This document shows, piece by piece, positions 54,734-64,000 of a DNA stretch of 64,000 nt. Source of the stretch: Limnephilus marmoratus (lineage: Eukaryota; Arthropoda; Insecta; Trichoptera; Limnephilidae); NCBI GenBank assembly GCA_917880885.1, contig OU862923.1:27915770-27979769 (forward strand), written 5' to 3'. The notes under the pieces were generated by a model. That model saw nothing but the letters and a program-made list of their open reading frames with translations. It was not told the origin of the DNA and searched no databases. The translations under genes and the position numbers were made by a program. Position 1 is the first letter of the stretch, and the number at the start of each line of letters is the position of its first letter.

Positions 54734-55166
54734 CCATTTGAGAGGCGGGTATATGTACCGCCGCTCTGCGAACCATATATGGATAACCAATCCCTCTACC
54801 ATAGGTCAACCCAAATGGTTCGCTACGTTTGGTGATTTAGTAGAGGTGCCCGGGTTCATGGGGTGAGGTTTGCCCAGGTCTTGGCGACACCAACTGGTGG
54901 CGGGCCGGATCGGGAGAGACTGGTTGAGGGAGACCTTTTGACCCCTCCAGCCGGATTCTCTCGACTCATTGCAGTGGGAGGAATTGATTCACACGTCCGT
55001 CATTCTGGACCCCAGGATTCCTACCTCCCCACTAATATCATTTTCCTACCTAGAACTTCCTCTCCTTCCTTTCCCTAAAAAGACCCTCCAACACATCATC
55101 TCCAAAGATGACATAGGCGCCAAGAGAAATTGGTTTTCCTCATGGCCTCTTGCCTGGAGGTAATTA
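54734..55166 (+). mobile_element. SINE B copy, full length
   Basis: 5' end CCATTTGAGAGGCGGGTATA; complete middle (GGGCCGGATCGGGAGAGACTGG, split here by one added base). The tail ATGACATAGGCGCCAAGAG is diverged and the poly-A is lost. Confidence 0.8.
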
Positions 55167-55224
55167 AACTAGTAATATAACAACCTGAATATTTTACAAA
55201 ATATCATTGAATAAGAAGATAACA

Positions 55225-56045
55225 ATAATAATTTTTATTTTTTTATTGTTTTTATTTCTTGCTAGAGCAATCCCGATGAGTTACAGAACTCATTTTAGGA
55301 CAGGAGGAACATACAAATCATGGGTGGGAGGAAATAGTTAAAATTTTACATAGGAATTTGGATATTAAAATATAAGATTCACATACAATATAGAAGAAAA
55401 ATAAAAGACAGGTTGAGTAGAATAAACAGCAATGGAAAACAATTAAAGAAAAAGCGAACAAGGTTATACAGATATGGATGATTACAACTTAATGGAAAAG
55501 AAAAGAAGAGAAAAAAAACAAGACAATTGAACATGACAAGAAAATTACAAAGTTTCATCCTTATACATACATAAAAAATATTCTTTTAAAGCATTACTCT
55601 GATTTTTTTTTATTTTGCTGGATTCCCTTGTACATATCTGGTAGCGAATTATATAGTGTATAGGCAACATAGTTCAGAGATTTTATCCCATATTTTGTAG
55701 TGTGTGTTTGAGGTATGCGGATTTTATTGCTATTTCGAGTATTGTGAGTGTAGATGTCTTGATTGTAAAGTGGCTTGATGTTAGTGTGAGTTGATTGTTG
55801 GGTAATTTGTAGGATGGTGCTTGTGATTTCATGTTTCGGAAGGACTGTGATTGGAAGAATACCGGAAACTGAATAGATGTCTTTAACATGGGTGTCCCAT
55901 GGAAGTCCAAAAACATTTCTGAGAGCTCGGTTTTGAACCACCTGCAGATCAGCTATTAATTTCTTTGAGGCAAATCCCCAGATACAGGTGAGATAAGAAA
56001 GGTGTGAATGTACCATGGCGTAGTACACTGCTGTTAATAAAGTTA
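55225..56045 (-). mobile_element. LINE fragment with RT C-terminus
   Basis: The minus frame 55594-56028 encodes MYYAMVHSHLSYLTCIWG, LQVVQNRALRNVFGLPW, LYNQDIYTHNTRNSNKIRIP and LNYVAYTLYNSLPDMYK. This is the region after the RT palm in a LINE with the HSHLxY..IWG and HNTRN motifs. The 3' UTR runs to an A-rich end at about 55225-55250 and contains a GATGAGTT...AACTCATT hairpin (about 55276-55294). 5'-truncated; the 145 codons are otherwise open. Confidence 0.82.
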
Positions 56046-56103
56046 CGGGTAGTAATCCTTGGAATCTATAAAGTACACCAGTTATGGTTAAAGTACACCA
56101 GTT

Positions 56104-56211
56104 AATCTAAACGAAAATATGAAAGAGCATATACCGCAACTGAGACTCGAGCCCAGAACCTCTCGTCTAACCGGGACGTGCACGTTTACCAATTCCACCA
56201 TAGCCACCTTC
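56104..56211 (-). mobile_element. tRNA-like SINE head, different from SINE A
   Basis: Minus strand: GGCTATGGTGGAATTGGTAA (A-box region), a TCCCGGTTAGACGAGAGG anticodon-arm region, and GGGCTCGAGTCTC as B box. AATCTAAACGAAAATATGAA follows it and recurs at about 56499-56521, giving a direct repeat across about 370 bp. Confidence 0.5.
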
Positions 56212-56841
56212 TGTCAAACCGTCATATTATTCAATCTCATATTTCAAATTTTAGAAATAACAATATTTTCTTCAACTAATTTTTTTTTCCATATTATAGG
56301 CAACTACCTTTTTTATTAGAAACAATCATTCTAAGAATTGGTTTGTGACCTAACCTGATTTTATTTATATGGAACTATTGACTTTTTATAAAAGTCTAAA
56401 TGAATATTCTATTTTTATAAGAAAAACTCTCTGTTTATAACTGTTGAAGGTTATTCCCATTAATGTAATATATCATTGCAGAAGAAGATAACAATAATAA
56501 TCTAAACGAAAAAATGAAAGAAAACAAGACACAGAAAAACAAAAAAAGATGATGGTCTGAATTTTACAAAATCTTCGATTTTTCAGCGTTCAATCCCAGC
56601 GATTTCCATCACTATCAAATCCTCGTGTGTCGCTTCCTCGTATTCAAAAATGATGACGTGGTGTGTTGCGCGGCACACAGATGTCAGCGCTGCATGTATT
56701 TAACGTTTGTCATTCATTATGGGCTGAGTAATAACCCCTTTGATAGAAAATGGCCCGAGAAAAGGCTGCATTCAAAACATATATCATCTCAAGCTTGGAC
56801 ACTGGAAGAGAGAATTTGATAATATTTATATTAAATACATA
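56212..56841. other. Intergenic, nothing recognised
   Basis: Contains the right copy of a 32-bp direct repeat (56470-56501) whose left copy is at 55201-55232. No gene. Confidence 0.4.
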
Positions 56842-57181
56842 CAGGGTGTTAAGGGACGTACTTGACTTACTTTAACCAGTGATGATTCCTGACATTGTTT
56901 GGAGTAAAAAATGTAAATGAAATTTTGGGGTCCGTTGACGTTTTATTTCCAAGTAAAAACTTAAATCAGTATGTATTGTACAGTTACGAGCAGGGAGAGG
57001 AATTGGTCGGTTACTCGGCTGAGTGATCAGTGACAACATGTGGGATAAATGAAAAGTTTGAATTTGAAGAAAAAAAAATGAAAAAAACCACCGGAGAAGA
57101 AAATTTAATTTACATTTTTGACTCCAAATAATGTCAGGAATCACTGGTTAAAGTAAATCAAGAACGTCCCTTAGCACCCTG
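56842..57181. mobile_element. MITE family E, copy 2
   Basis: Ends CAGGGTGTTAAGGGACGTAC and the complement of CGTCCCTTAGCACCCTG, flanked by TA (56840-56841, 57182-57183). Inverted ends of about 90 bp as in copy 1. Confidence 0.8.
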
Positions 57182-57499
57182 TATATATAAGTAATTAAAC
57201 ACATTTTAGTCTTATTTTATTTTCCACATACTTATTCTACAGAATGTAAAGGAAGTATCTATATTCTATATTCTACAGGATATAAGGAGGGGAAGTACAT
57301 AGCTATTCAGATCAGGTCACAAAGCACAGCTGAAAGCCATTTTAGGTAACCATTCACTTCTGAATGGTGGTCTTACACCACGGTGATACTGAGAGTATCT
57401 TCCACTCAAATGCGCCTTGCAACTGTACCGCAAATAAACCTTGTTTTAGAATAATGAAATAATTTTACTTTGTATAAACCACTTATTTGATGTGCAAAT

Positions 57500-57540
57500 C
57501 CGACCGGTTTCGGAACAAACGTTCCTTCGTCAGGGAAAGC
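57500..57540 (-). ncRNA. Hammerhead-like motif, inverted PLE end
   Basis: Minus strand: CTGACGA, A, GGAAC-GTTT-GTTCC, GAA, ACCGGT, C. This copy has the GTC cleavage triplet. Confidence 0.62.
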
Positions 57541-57577
57541 TTATACTAATATTGACAGTTTCGAACAATGTTTTATT

Positions 57578-57710
57578 ATGTTTAGATAACTTGGAAGCCT
57601 TGGAAATTAAAAAATCCCTTAAAAATAATGAATCTATTATCAACAAACCAAAAAAATTGTCATATAGCCCAATCATGGATTTGTTCCCCTACCCACCCAC
57701 TCTACACTAA
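57578..57710 (+). pseudogene. PLE polyprotein C-terminal remnant
   Basis: LDNLEALEIKKSLKNNESII, then LSYSPIMDLFPYPPTLH and a stop, nearly identical to the end of the PLE frame at 31460-31841. RT and GIY-YIG catalytic residues are absent here. Confidence 0.82.
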
Positions 57711-57800
57711 TACCTACCTACCCAATTTACATTATTATCTAGAAACAGCTCCACCCCTACCATAATAAAACATTGTTCGAAACTGTCAAATTAGTATAAG

Positions 57801-57846
57801 CTTTCCCTGACGAAGGAACGTTTGTTCCGAAACCGGTAGGATTTGC
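57801..57846 (+). ncRNA. Hammerhead-like motif, 3' PLE end
   Basis: CTGACGA (57807-57813), one extra A, stem II GGAAC-GTTT-GTTCC, GAA (57829-57831), ACCGGT (57832-57837), then A (GTA triplet). Short stem I from TCC/GGA-type pairing. Confidence 0.62.
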
Positions 57847-58073
57847 ACATCAAATAAGTGGTTTATACAAAGTAAAATTATTTCATTATTCTATAATGGA
57901 TAACCACAAAGTAATAGCTACATTAAAAAATAAACCTTGTTTTATTTGTAAATGATTAAATTGTGAAATAACACAATTCAAACAAATAAAAATCACTTGC
58001 GGACTCCGGGATTTGATCTGGCGACCTACGGATTACTAGTCGAGAGCCCTGCCCCTCGACCACGGATGCCGTC

Positions 58074-58365
58074 AAGGTGCAATACCGTAAAAGAGTTTAA
58101 ATGATTGCCCGGAACAAGTGAAAGGCCGGAGCAGTCTCTGTTCGGTGCTGAAGTACCTTGGGAGTTGTTAAAAGTAGTAGGAGGGCTAGTAGGAAGTATA
58201 AGGGAAAGTCGAATGCTGAAAAGTCCTGGCTATTCTTACCTATTTCCTAAATATAGCTTTCAAGCTTGCGTTTTCTCACACCTAGGTGTTAAATTTTTAT
58301 TTCCTCAACGGGGTGCAAACACTCGTAAACAATATCTATTCAAATATTATACACAATTAACAGAC
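58074..58365. other. Intergenic; possible SINE A shadow at 58130-58240
   Basis: GTAGTAGGAGGGCTAG and TCCTGGCTATTC faintly resemble SINE A; too weak to call. Confidence 0.25.
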
Positions 58366-58768
58366 CCGGCAAACATCGTTCTGCTATATAAAATATTTCT
58401 ATGTGTGGTGAAAGTTCGATTAGGCGGACGTAGCGCCATCTGTCATTCAACAACATAAATAATTTCGTTCATACAAAAATACTAAATTCGCCATTAAAAA
58501 TGGATGGGTCGCGATTAAAAAATGGGAGGAAGAGGGTAGGAGGATGAAAATTTGGGGTTACAGGTATTTTTTGATGCCAAATAAAAATACAAAAAAAAAA
58601 TGTCAAAAAAATAGAAAAAAATTCTTAATAGGGATACCGATAGCGATATGAAATATACTTTACGACCTATTCTCATACCTAAAATAAAAAATTCATAAAA
58701 ATCTGTCAAGCCGTTTCGGAGGAGTGCGACCACAAACACCGTGACACGAGATTTTTATATATGAGATA
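58366..58768 (-). mobile_element. Helitron-like element
   Basis: Inverse complement starts TCATATATAAAAATCTCGTG, TCCGAAACGGCTTGACAG, and ends GAACGATGTTTGCCGGGTC followed by TGTTAATT (CTAGT decayed). The layout matches other Helitron-type repeats. Confidence 0.55.
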
Positions 58769-59846
58769 TTTCTTGAAAAATTCTTATTTCCCAACATGCA
58801 TTCAACCAACATTGGAAAAAGTGGCCATGCGTTTGTATACTCCGTCCCACAAAAAGTTATAAAAACTGAACACACTAAAGCATTGTTATTTATTTCTCCT
58901 TTTTGTAAGGGATTAAATCTTTTAAGGAAATCTTTCAGAAACTATTTGAAACTAACATGCAAATCTGAGAAACTGTAATAATTCATCTTAGCCACAAATC
59001 TGTAGGTGACATTTCACATTTCCATCCCTTACCCATTTTCCAAGGAAAATGTAGAAAAATCAACATTCTATCTCGGTATGTGACGTCAGGACCGGGGGCG
59101 AACAACATAATATGTCCATTCTATATTGTTGGGGTTACAAATGGGGTCACATTAGCGGGGGCGCTACAGGGGTGCGGGGGCCATCCGTCTTGCGATGCGC
59201 CACTGCTCGGTCCCGCAAGGACACATGTAAAACGAGCTTTATACGATTAAAGGTGGGCATATATTAATTGATTTACAATTTTTCTCGCAATTGAACTGTT
59301 TTAAATGGTTAAGTCAACTGAAAATTAAAATGTCATCAAGTTAAACAGAAATCGATTTTCGTGAAGCAGCGGTGGGTTCTGGCTATGTTGTCTGAAATTT
59401 ATAGAACATATTTTTAAGCCCTAAATGTCATTTCGATCATGAGCTGAGAAGCTTTAAAATATCCAATTAATTATAAAAAAGTTATGATACCATTTTCTTT
59501 CCACCATGTTTTTCAAATAAGAATTCGAAAGAAGGGAGTATAGCTCGTGCGAAACCGGACAATAATTATTTTAGTAACCGGTAATTATTATAAATCCAAA
59601 CTATGTTTAAGAAAATCTTCAGAAAGAATTCAGATGGATCGTACAAATTGTTTCCAAAATGTATAAATCCACCATTTTGTCATTAGATCAACGACATTTT
59701 TTTTAAATGATTATTGTCGAAAACTTAAATAATTTTTATGTCCATATTTATATTAAAGTAGCTCATTTGTTGAACCTCATTTATGCTTATTCTAAATTGA
59801 CCCAATAATTTTGTTTACATATTTAAGCACAATTAATCCCCTGCCC
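58769..59846. other. Intergenic; GC-rich patch at 59090-59225
   Basis: Unique sequence, TGACGTCA-like TGACGTCAGG at about 59080. No gene recognised. Confidence 0.4.
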
Positions 59847-60052
59847 AGAATAACGTTGTATCCAAAAATATTTTGATTGAAAAATGAAACCAATTATGTT
59901 TCATTACATTTTTATTACATGTTTTATTACATTTCTATTACATGTTTTATTACATTTCTTCAGAGTTATACATGAAAAGTGGTAAGGAAATGCAATTAAA
60001 TTAGTATTCTATCAACAACCCAACATTTTGTTGTTGGATACAACATTATTCC
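59847..60052. mobile_element. MITE with 18-bp inverted ends
   Basis: GAATAACGTTGTATCCAA (59848-59865) and TTGGATACAACATTATTC (60034-60051). The interior has a TTTTATTACATTTCTATTAC-type tandem repeat (about 59900-59960). Abuts the mariner. Confidence 0.7.
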
Positions 60053-60057
60053 TTATA

Positions 60058-60478
60058 TTGGGTACTTAAATATGAAATTGGCGTTTTTCCGTACTGGCAA
60101 CTTTGATCTCAAATATCTTCTCTTTGGTTAGGAATTCCAAATTCAAATTAGAGGAGCTTCAATTGAAATGTCTAAGACATCCACCATACTCTCCGGACCT
60201 TGCCCGAACAGATTACCATTTTTTTCGAAATTTGGATAACTTCTTGCAAGGGAAAAAATTCAACTCCGATGGGGCAGTCCAAACCGCCTTCAAAGATTTT
60301 ATTGATTCCCGTCCGAATGGTTTTTTTAGTAAAGGGATCGATGAACTACCTGTGAGTTGGCAAAAGTGCATAGATAGCAATGGTACATACTTTGATTAAA
60401 TAAATATATTATATTAAAAAAAAAATCGACTTTATATTCCTCCCATACACAACGCCAATTTCATATGTAAGGACCTAA
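60058..60478 (+). mobile_element. Mariner element, internally deleted (421 bp)
   Basis: Inverted ends of about 28 bp: TTGGGTACTTAAATATGAAA at left and the complement of TTTCATATGTAAGGACCTAA at right, inner edges both ATTGGCGTT. TA on both sides (60056-60057, 60479-60480). Only the transposase C-terminal third remains. Confidence 0.88.
60103..60399 (+). pseudogene. Mariner transposase C-terminal remnant
   Basis: HPPYSPDLARTDYHFFRNLD carries the third catalytic Asp of the mariner DD34D triad (in TDYHFF). DNFLQGKKFNSD, DFIDSRP and LPVSWQKCIDSNGTYFD follow. The first two catalytic Asp residues and the N-terminal HTH are deleted. About 75 relevant codons of the usual 340-350. Confidence 0.9.
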
Positions 60479-61499
60479 TATTATTATTAGGGCAAGGGGC
60501 TCAATTATTTGAAAGATGCAACTTTTGATATAAAAAATTATCGTATTTCGCTTTTCATGAGTTAAAGTCAACATATTTATTTTTATTAGTTAGTATCTTG
60601 ACTGCAATAACATTTAAGTCTTCTGTAACCTTCTGTAAACGGACAAAGCGCCGACTTTTCCGGGAAAGCCGAGGAAAATGTCAACCAAATGGCGAAATTT
60701 TCTCCGGAGCGCAGAAGTCAGAGAGGGAGGTTGGGGGTGGAACGCCATTCTGCACCCGACACATCATTTTTAATACAAATGAGAGGAAATACGGAGACGA
60801 ATAAATGAATATGAATTAAATGTAAGAAAGAATGTTGACGTGCGTAAGTATTTGTCATTTGACGTTTGAAAAAGATTTTTCTTGGAATCTTTTTGCCGTT
60901 TCGGGAAAAAATATTTTTATTCTCGGGTTTTCATATATTTTACTAAGAAATAGTAAGAATTACTACATGCAAAATATTTAATGAAGGCATTTATTGTTGG
61001 TTTGTATTACTGTGTGGAAATTGCAAACATTTTCAAAACGAAAGTTTTTCTGTCTTTTGGTCTAATTTTAGATCGAATTTTCCAATCATAATGGGCATAA
61101 TTAGAGATTAATTCTCACTTATTACTACTGTTTATGTTTTACGCCTGCTTATATGATTATTACTGCCTATGTTTATTTGAATTACGAGAATTTTGTGGAA
61201 ATTTTAATATTTTTAGTTTTAGATGCTTCCATTACTACTTGTATCTTTAATGAATTTTTGGTCATATGATACTATGTACATTGCAACAATTGTTCTTTGA
61301 TTATATCATTTCGTTGAAATATGTTCTAGATGCTTGCTTAACTATGTGTATCTAATGAATTTTGGTAATATGAAACTATGTATATGCCATTTATTCTTTT
61401 TTGATTATATATACTGCTGTTTTTAATGTATCTGTATGATCATGTGCATTATACGAATACGTATGTGTATGTATCTGTGAACGTATGTGTATATATATG
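60479..61499. other. Intergenic; GC-richer patch at 60640-60770
   Basis: No recognised gene. The patch encodes no known domain. Confidence 0.4.
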
Positions 61500-61572
61500 A
61501 ATGTATGAGTATATATATACATATTTATCTATATATATATGTAAACTTGTATGTGTGTATACGAACATATGA

Positions 61573-61659
<87 letters not shown>

Positions 61660-61665
61660 GTGTGT
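61500..61665. repeat. TA dinucleotide array with TATG/TGTA flanks
   Basis: Nearly pure (TA)n at 61579-61656 (broken once at about 61621), preceded by ATATATGAATGTATG-type repeats. Confidence 0.9.
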
Positions 61666-62224
61666 AAGTGTATGCATCTGTAAATATATGTATAGGTACC
61701 CGTCTCAGAACAGACTTAGTCTAGTGAGGCGGGTTACTTACTATTTTTATATAATATAATTTAAAACAATAAACGCCCGGGTTGCCGGCATTAAAATAAA
61801 ATATAATAAAGTCAAGATAAGATGCGGCATTTTTAATACAAAACTTAAATTTGGATTTTAGGCAAAAATGCCTAACGAAAATGAATAATAATTTTTTTAA
61901 TCAATTGTGTAACAAATATCCGGTACGGACAATTGCTACTTTATTTATTTATATTTTAAGTTATAAAATGTATGCGATAAAGAAAATTATTTTTTACCGT
62001 TTTAGAGGTATCTTCGGCCACTATTTGTGAGTGATAACAAAAGAATTTTTTTACAGTTTAGTTGGGTATTTTGGTCTTAAGATTTTTAGATAGAATTTAA
62101 GATTTATATGAAACGGGCCGCGCATCCGTATATTGGCACAAACTACATGTTTTATTTTCATTAGTTTATCGCATTCATACTTTTCTGTTATACCATGTTA
62201 TGGACCGTGTGCCTTAAGTGACTT
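61666..62224. other. Intergenic, nothing recognised
   Basis: AT-rich. Confidence 0.4.
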
Positions 62225-62372
62225 TAGGCGTGTTTAGCGTGAATTGAATCGCGAGGTATTTTGAAACTTCCTTGTATCCTTCCCCTTCCCACTCCCTTCA
62301 GCCTCACGTTATACACCATTTTATTGGTGATGGTATAGTCTGACTGGCTCTAGGTCGACTATTTCATTTAAT
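62225..62372 (+). mobile_element. SINE A fragment, old
   Basis: TTCCCACTCCCTTCAGCCTC, then a decayed CCCAATTGGGG and GGTATAGTCTGACTGGCTC. The most diverged recognisable SINE A here. Confidence 0.6.
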
Positions 62373-62854
62373 AGCACTGTATTAATTTAACAAATACGCT
62401 TTCTGGTCTGGCTATTGAAATGATGATTGAAGATTAAAAATCTTCAAAACTGGTACAGCTGTCGTAAGAAAACTTTCAAAATAAGCTCCGATTTAAAATT
62501 AAAGTAAAAATTAACCCCTATTTTTAAACAGAGTAACTAGGTACTATCATACCAGAAAAAAAACAACCCCATTATGTTCCGAGAGATTACACAGCAACTG
62601 TAACACAGCCCTTGTTATTTAGTTTTTCGTCAATCTGTTTTCAGAATAAGGACCTTGCCATTGTTTTATTTTAAAGAATCCTCTATGTCAAATCTTTTTC
62701 TCCCCAATTTCACAATGGTTTTTTGGTTAATTGTTGAATGCTGATTTTCGTTGTTGAATTCCGGTTTTTTGGTTACAGTATTTCTTTTGAAAAAATATAA
62801 ACATGGATTTAGATCATAGAATCACTCTTTAGAATAACGGAAAGTCTCAGAATT
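62373..62854. other. Intergenic, nothing recognised
   Basis: AT-rich. Confidence 0.4.
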
Positions 62855-63060
62855 TTTAGTAATAGATATCAATTACAGTTTCCGACTTCATTCCAATATT
62901 TTTTCCTCATTTGGTTACTCATTGAAAAATATGGAACAAACCAGAAAAGAAAATCTCAGATTGTTTAGTTTAATTTTTTTGTAATGTTAGATCCCGACTT
63001 CGTTTCAGATTTTTTTTTCCTAATTTACTAATTGAAAAATATGAATTAAACCATACGGAG
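62855..63060. repeat. Imperfect tandem duplication, period about 115 bp
   Basis: TCCGACTTCATTCC...ATTGAAAAATATGGAACAAACCA (62880-62943) and CCCGACTTCGTTTC...AATTGAAAAATATGAATTAAACC (62995-63055) are diverged copies. Confidence 0.55.
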
Positions 63061-63169
63061 ACTTATTTTTTGAGAGAAAGAAAAAGGATGGAATTATCAT
63101 TGTGGGTAAAAAAGTCAAGGTTTGATAGATGCTATTTCAAATAAAATATAATAAAAAAGCAATTAGAAT

Positions 63170-63860
63170 AAAAAAAAACAGAATGCACAATTCACATGCG
63201 GTAGAAGTGAAACCTTCAGAAAACTAAATTAGACAAGAGTAGACTCACACACACCCCTCTCCTTCAATAATTTACTCACTTAATTTAGGTAAAATGTATA
63301 ATTTATCACATAAAATTATTATAAGTATATAACAGCGACATGTCATTGGTACCAATTATTGTGTTAAATTCTATAACATTGGAACTATTTTCTACTATTG
63401 AATTATGTAGGTACTGTTTGTTTCTGCAAAAAAATAAATAAAACAAAATAAAAAAAAGAGTCGGCAGGCTACGAAGCACCGCACAAAGAGGACACCGATT
63501 ATAATATCTCATTTTCTCGCATGCTAAATGCTATAGATTGAATAGATGTATGTGTTTGTATCTTTTTAGTGTCGCAATTTTTCGTTTCATCGAGTTTCAA
63601 ATCACAATGGTGCTAAAGAAGTTTTCACTTAAAAAAAACGAGTGTCCAATTCATAAGCGGTATCCTCAGTAAACTAAAGTAGACTAGAGTGGGGAGGCTA
63701 CGAAGCACCGCACAAAGAGGAGACCGATTATACTATCTCATTCTCTAAATCCTTTAGATGCAAAATCCTATAGATGTTTTTTCTCTTTTTAGTGTCGATA
63801 TTTTTCGTTTCATCGAGTTTCAAATCACAACGGTGCTAAAGATGTTTTCACTTCAAAAAT
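63170..63860 (+). repeat. Dispersed repeat family I, tandem pair
   Basis: Unit 1 is 63170-63240 plus 63465-63637, split by about 225 bp. Unit 2 is 63640-63860. Shared: AAGCGGTA..CAGTAAACTAAAG, GGCTACGAAGCACCGCACAA, TTTTTCGTTTCATCGAGTTT and GGTGCTAAAGA.GTTTTCACTT. Single copies at 16565 and 30838 cover the same core. Confidence 0.75.
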
Positions 63861-64000
63861 GGTCAAAATGTGTTGACACCTACACCAACGATATTCATTA
63901 TTTAATTTATCTACAATACAATGAAAATCACTTCTATCAAAAACGCTCCTAGCAATAGCTAGATACACAAGAAAAATGATTAATACCTACTTGTCAATTG

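Larger units (their letters stand above)
57449..57927 (+). mobile_element. Penelope-like element with inverted terminal repeat
   Basis: 479 bp, flanked by a 17-bp duplication AAATAAACCTTGTTTTA (57432-57448, 57928-57944). An inverted pseudo-LTR of about 125 bp at the left, the polyprotein C-terminus (57578-57710), a 3' UTR with GCTCCACCCCTACCATAATA, and a direct pseudo-LTR at the right. An inverted, truncated 5' terminal repeat is characteristic of Penelope insertions. Confidence 0.88.
57288..58073 (-). mobile_element. SINE A copy split by a PLE
   Basis: 3' part at 57288-57448 (GGGGAAGTACATAGCTATTC, TGGTGGTCTTACACCACGG). 5' part at 57928-58073 (TTGTGAAATAACACAATTCA and a tRNA-like head with GGATTTGATCTGGCG). 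The PLE and its duplication lie between. Confidence 0.85.

Noticed and set aside
1..64000. rRNA, snRNA, operons, riboswitches or bacterial terminators
   Set aside because: Looked for and not seen; the sequence is eukaryotic intergenic DNA.

Overview
The window looks like repeat-dense, AT-rich nuclear DNA from an arthropod, most likely an insect. The evidence is the mix of transposon families: a copia element with an initiator-Met half-tRNA primer site, jockey/CR1-like LINEs, Penelope-like elements (PLEs), mariner, hAT, piggyBac- and Harbinger-type MITEs, Helitron-like repeats and tRNA-derived SINEs. There are no operons, no rRNA, no CRISPR and no recognisable host protein-coding gene. Almost every long reading frame belongs to a mobile element, usually a broken one. 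The species cannot be named from the sequence.

Layout. 1-2.3 kb: a LINE 3' fragment and a palindromic MITE. 3.2-6.8 kb: a rearranged copia element with two 189-bp LTRs, a long gag-protease-integrase frame on the minus strand, and pieces inverted onto the plus strand. 6.8-13 kb: SINE, tRNA-like sequence, Helitron-like repeat, a three-unit 158-bp tandem array, a PLE end, and a 715-bp hAT element inside a SINE. 13-23 kb: LINE fragments nested in SINEs, and Harbinger and Helitron repeats. 23.6-24.2 kb: a minisatellite with a 68-bp higher-order unit. 25-32 kb: SINEs, a Harbinger MITE, PLE ends with hammerhead-like motifs, a promoter-like patch and a PLE GIY-YIG remnant. 33-48 kb: LINE and SINE copies, a heat-shock-promoter-like module ending in a Helitron-like terminus (37.9-38.1 kb), and the most intact LINE frame (41.5-43.4 kb). 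49-64 kb: Helitron-like repeats, LINE fragments, a pair of inverted PLE ends, a piggyBac-type MITE, a PLE inside a SINE, a deleted mariner, a long TA array and a tandemly duplicated repeat.

Two SINE-like families dominate. 'SINE A' (about 380 bp) has a tRNA-like head with A and B boxes and a poly-A end. At least ten copies are present, and several are split by other elements. 'SINE B' (about 340-400 bp) ends in a roughly 100-nt stem-loop that is also the 3' end of the LINE at 1177-1851, which suggests the LINE supplied its retrotransposition machinery. The nested insertions give a partial relative chronology: SINE A and B first, then hAT, Harbinger, LINE and PLE insertions into them.

The least ordinary items are the heat-shock-element cluster with TATA and initiator at a Helitron-like end, the series of hammerhead-like motifs with covarying stems in PLE termini, the LINE/SINE B shared tail, and the scrambled copia. 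Family names for repeats (SINE A, SINE B, D, E, G, I) are local labels, not database names.
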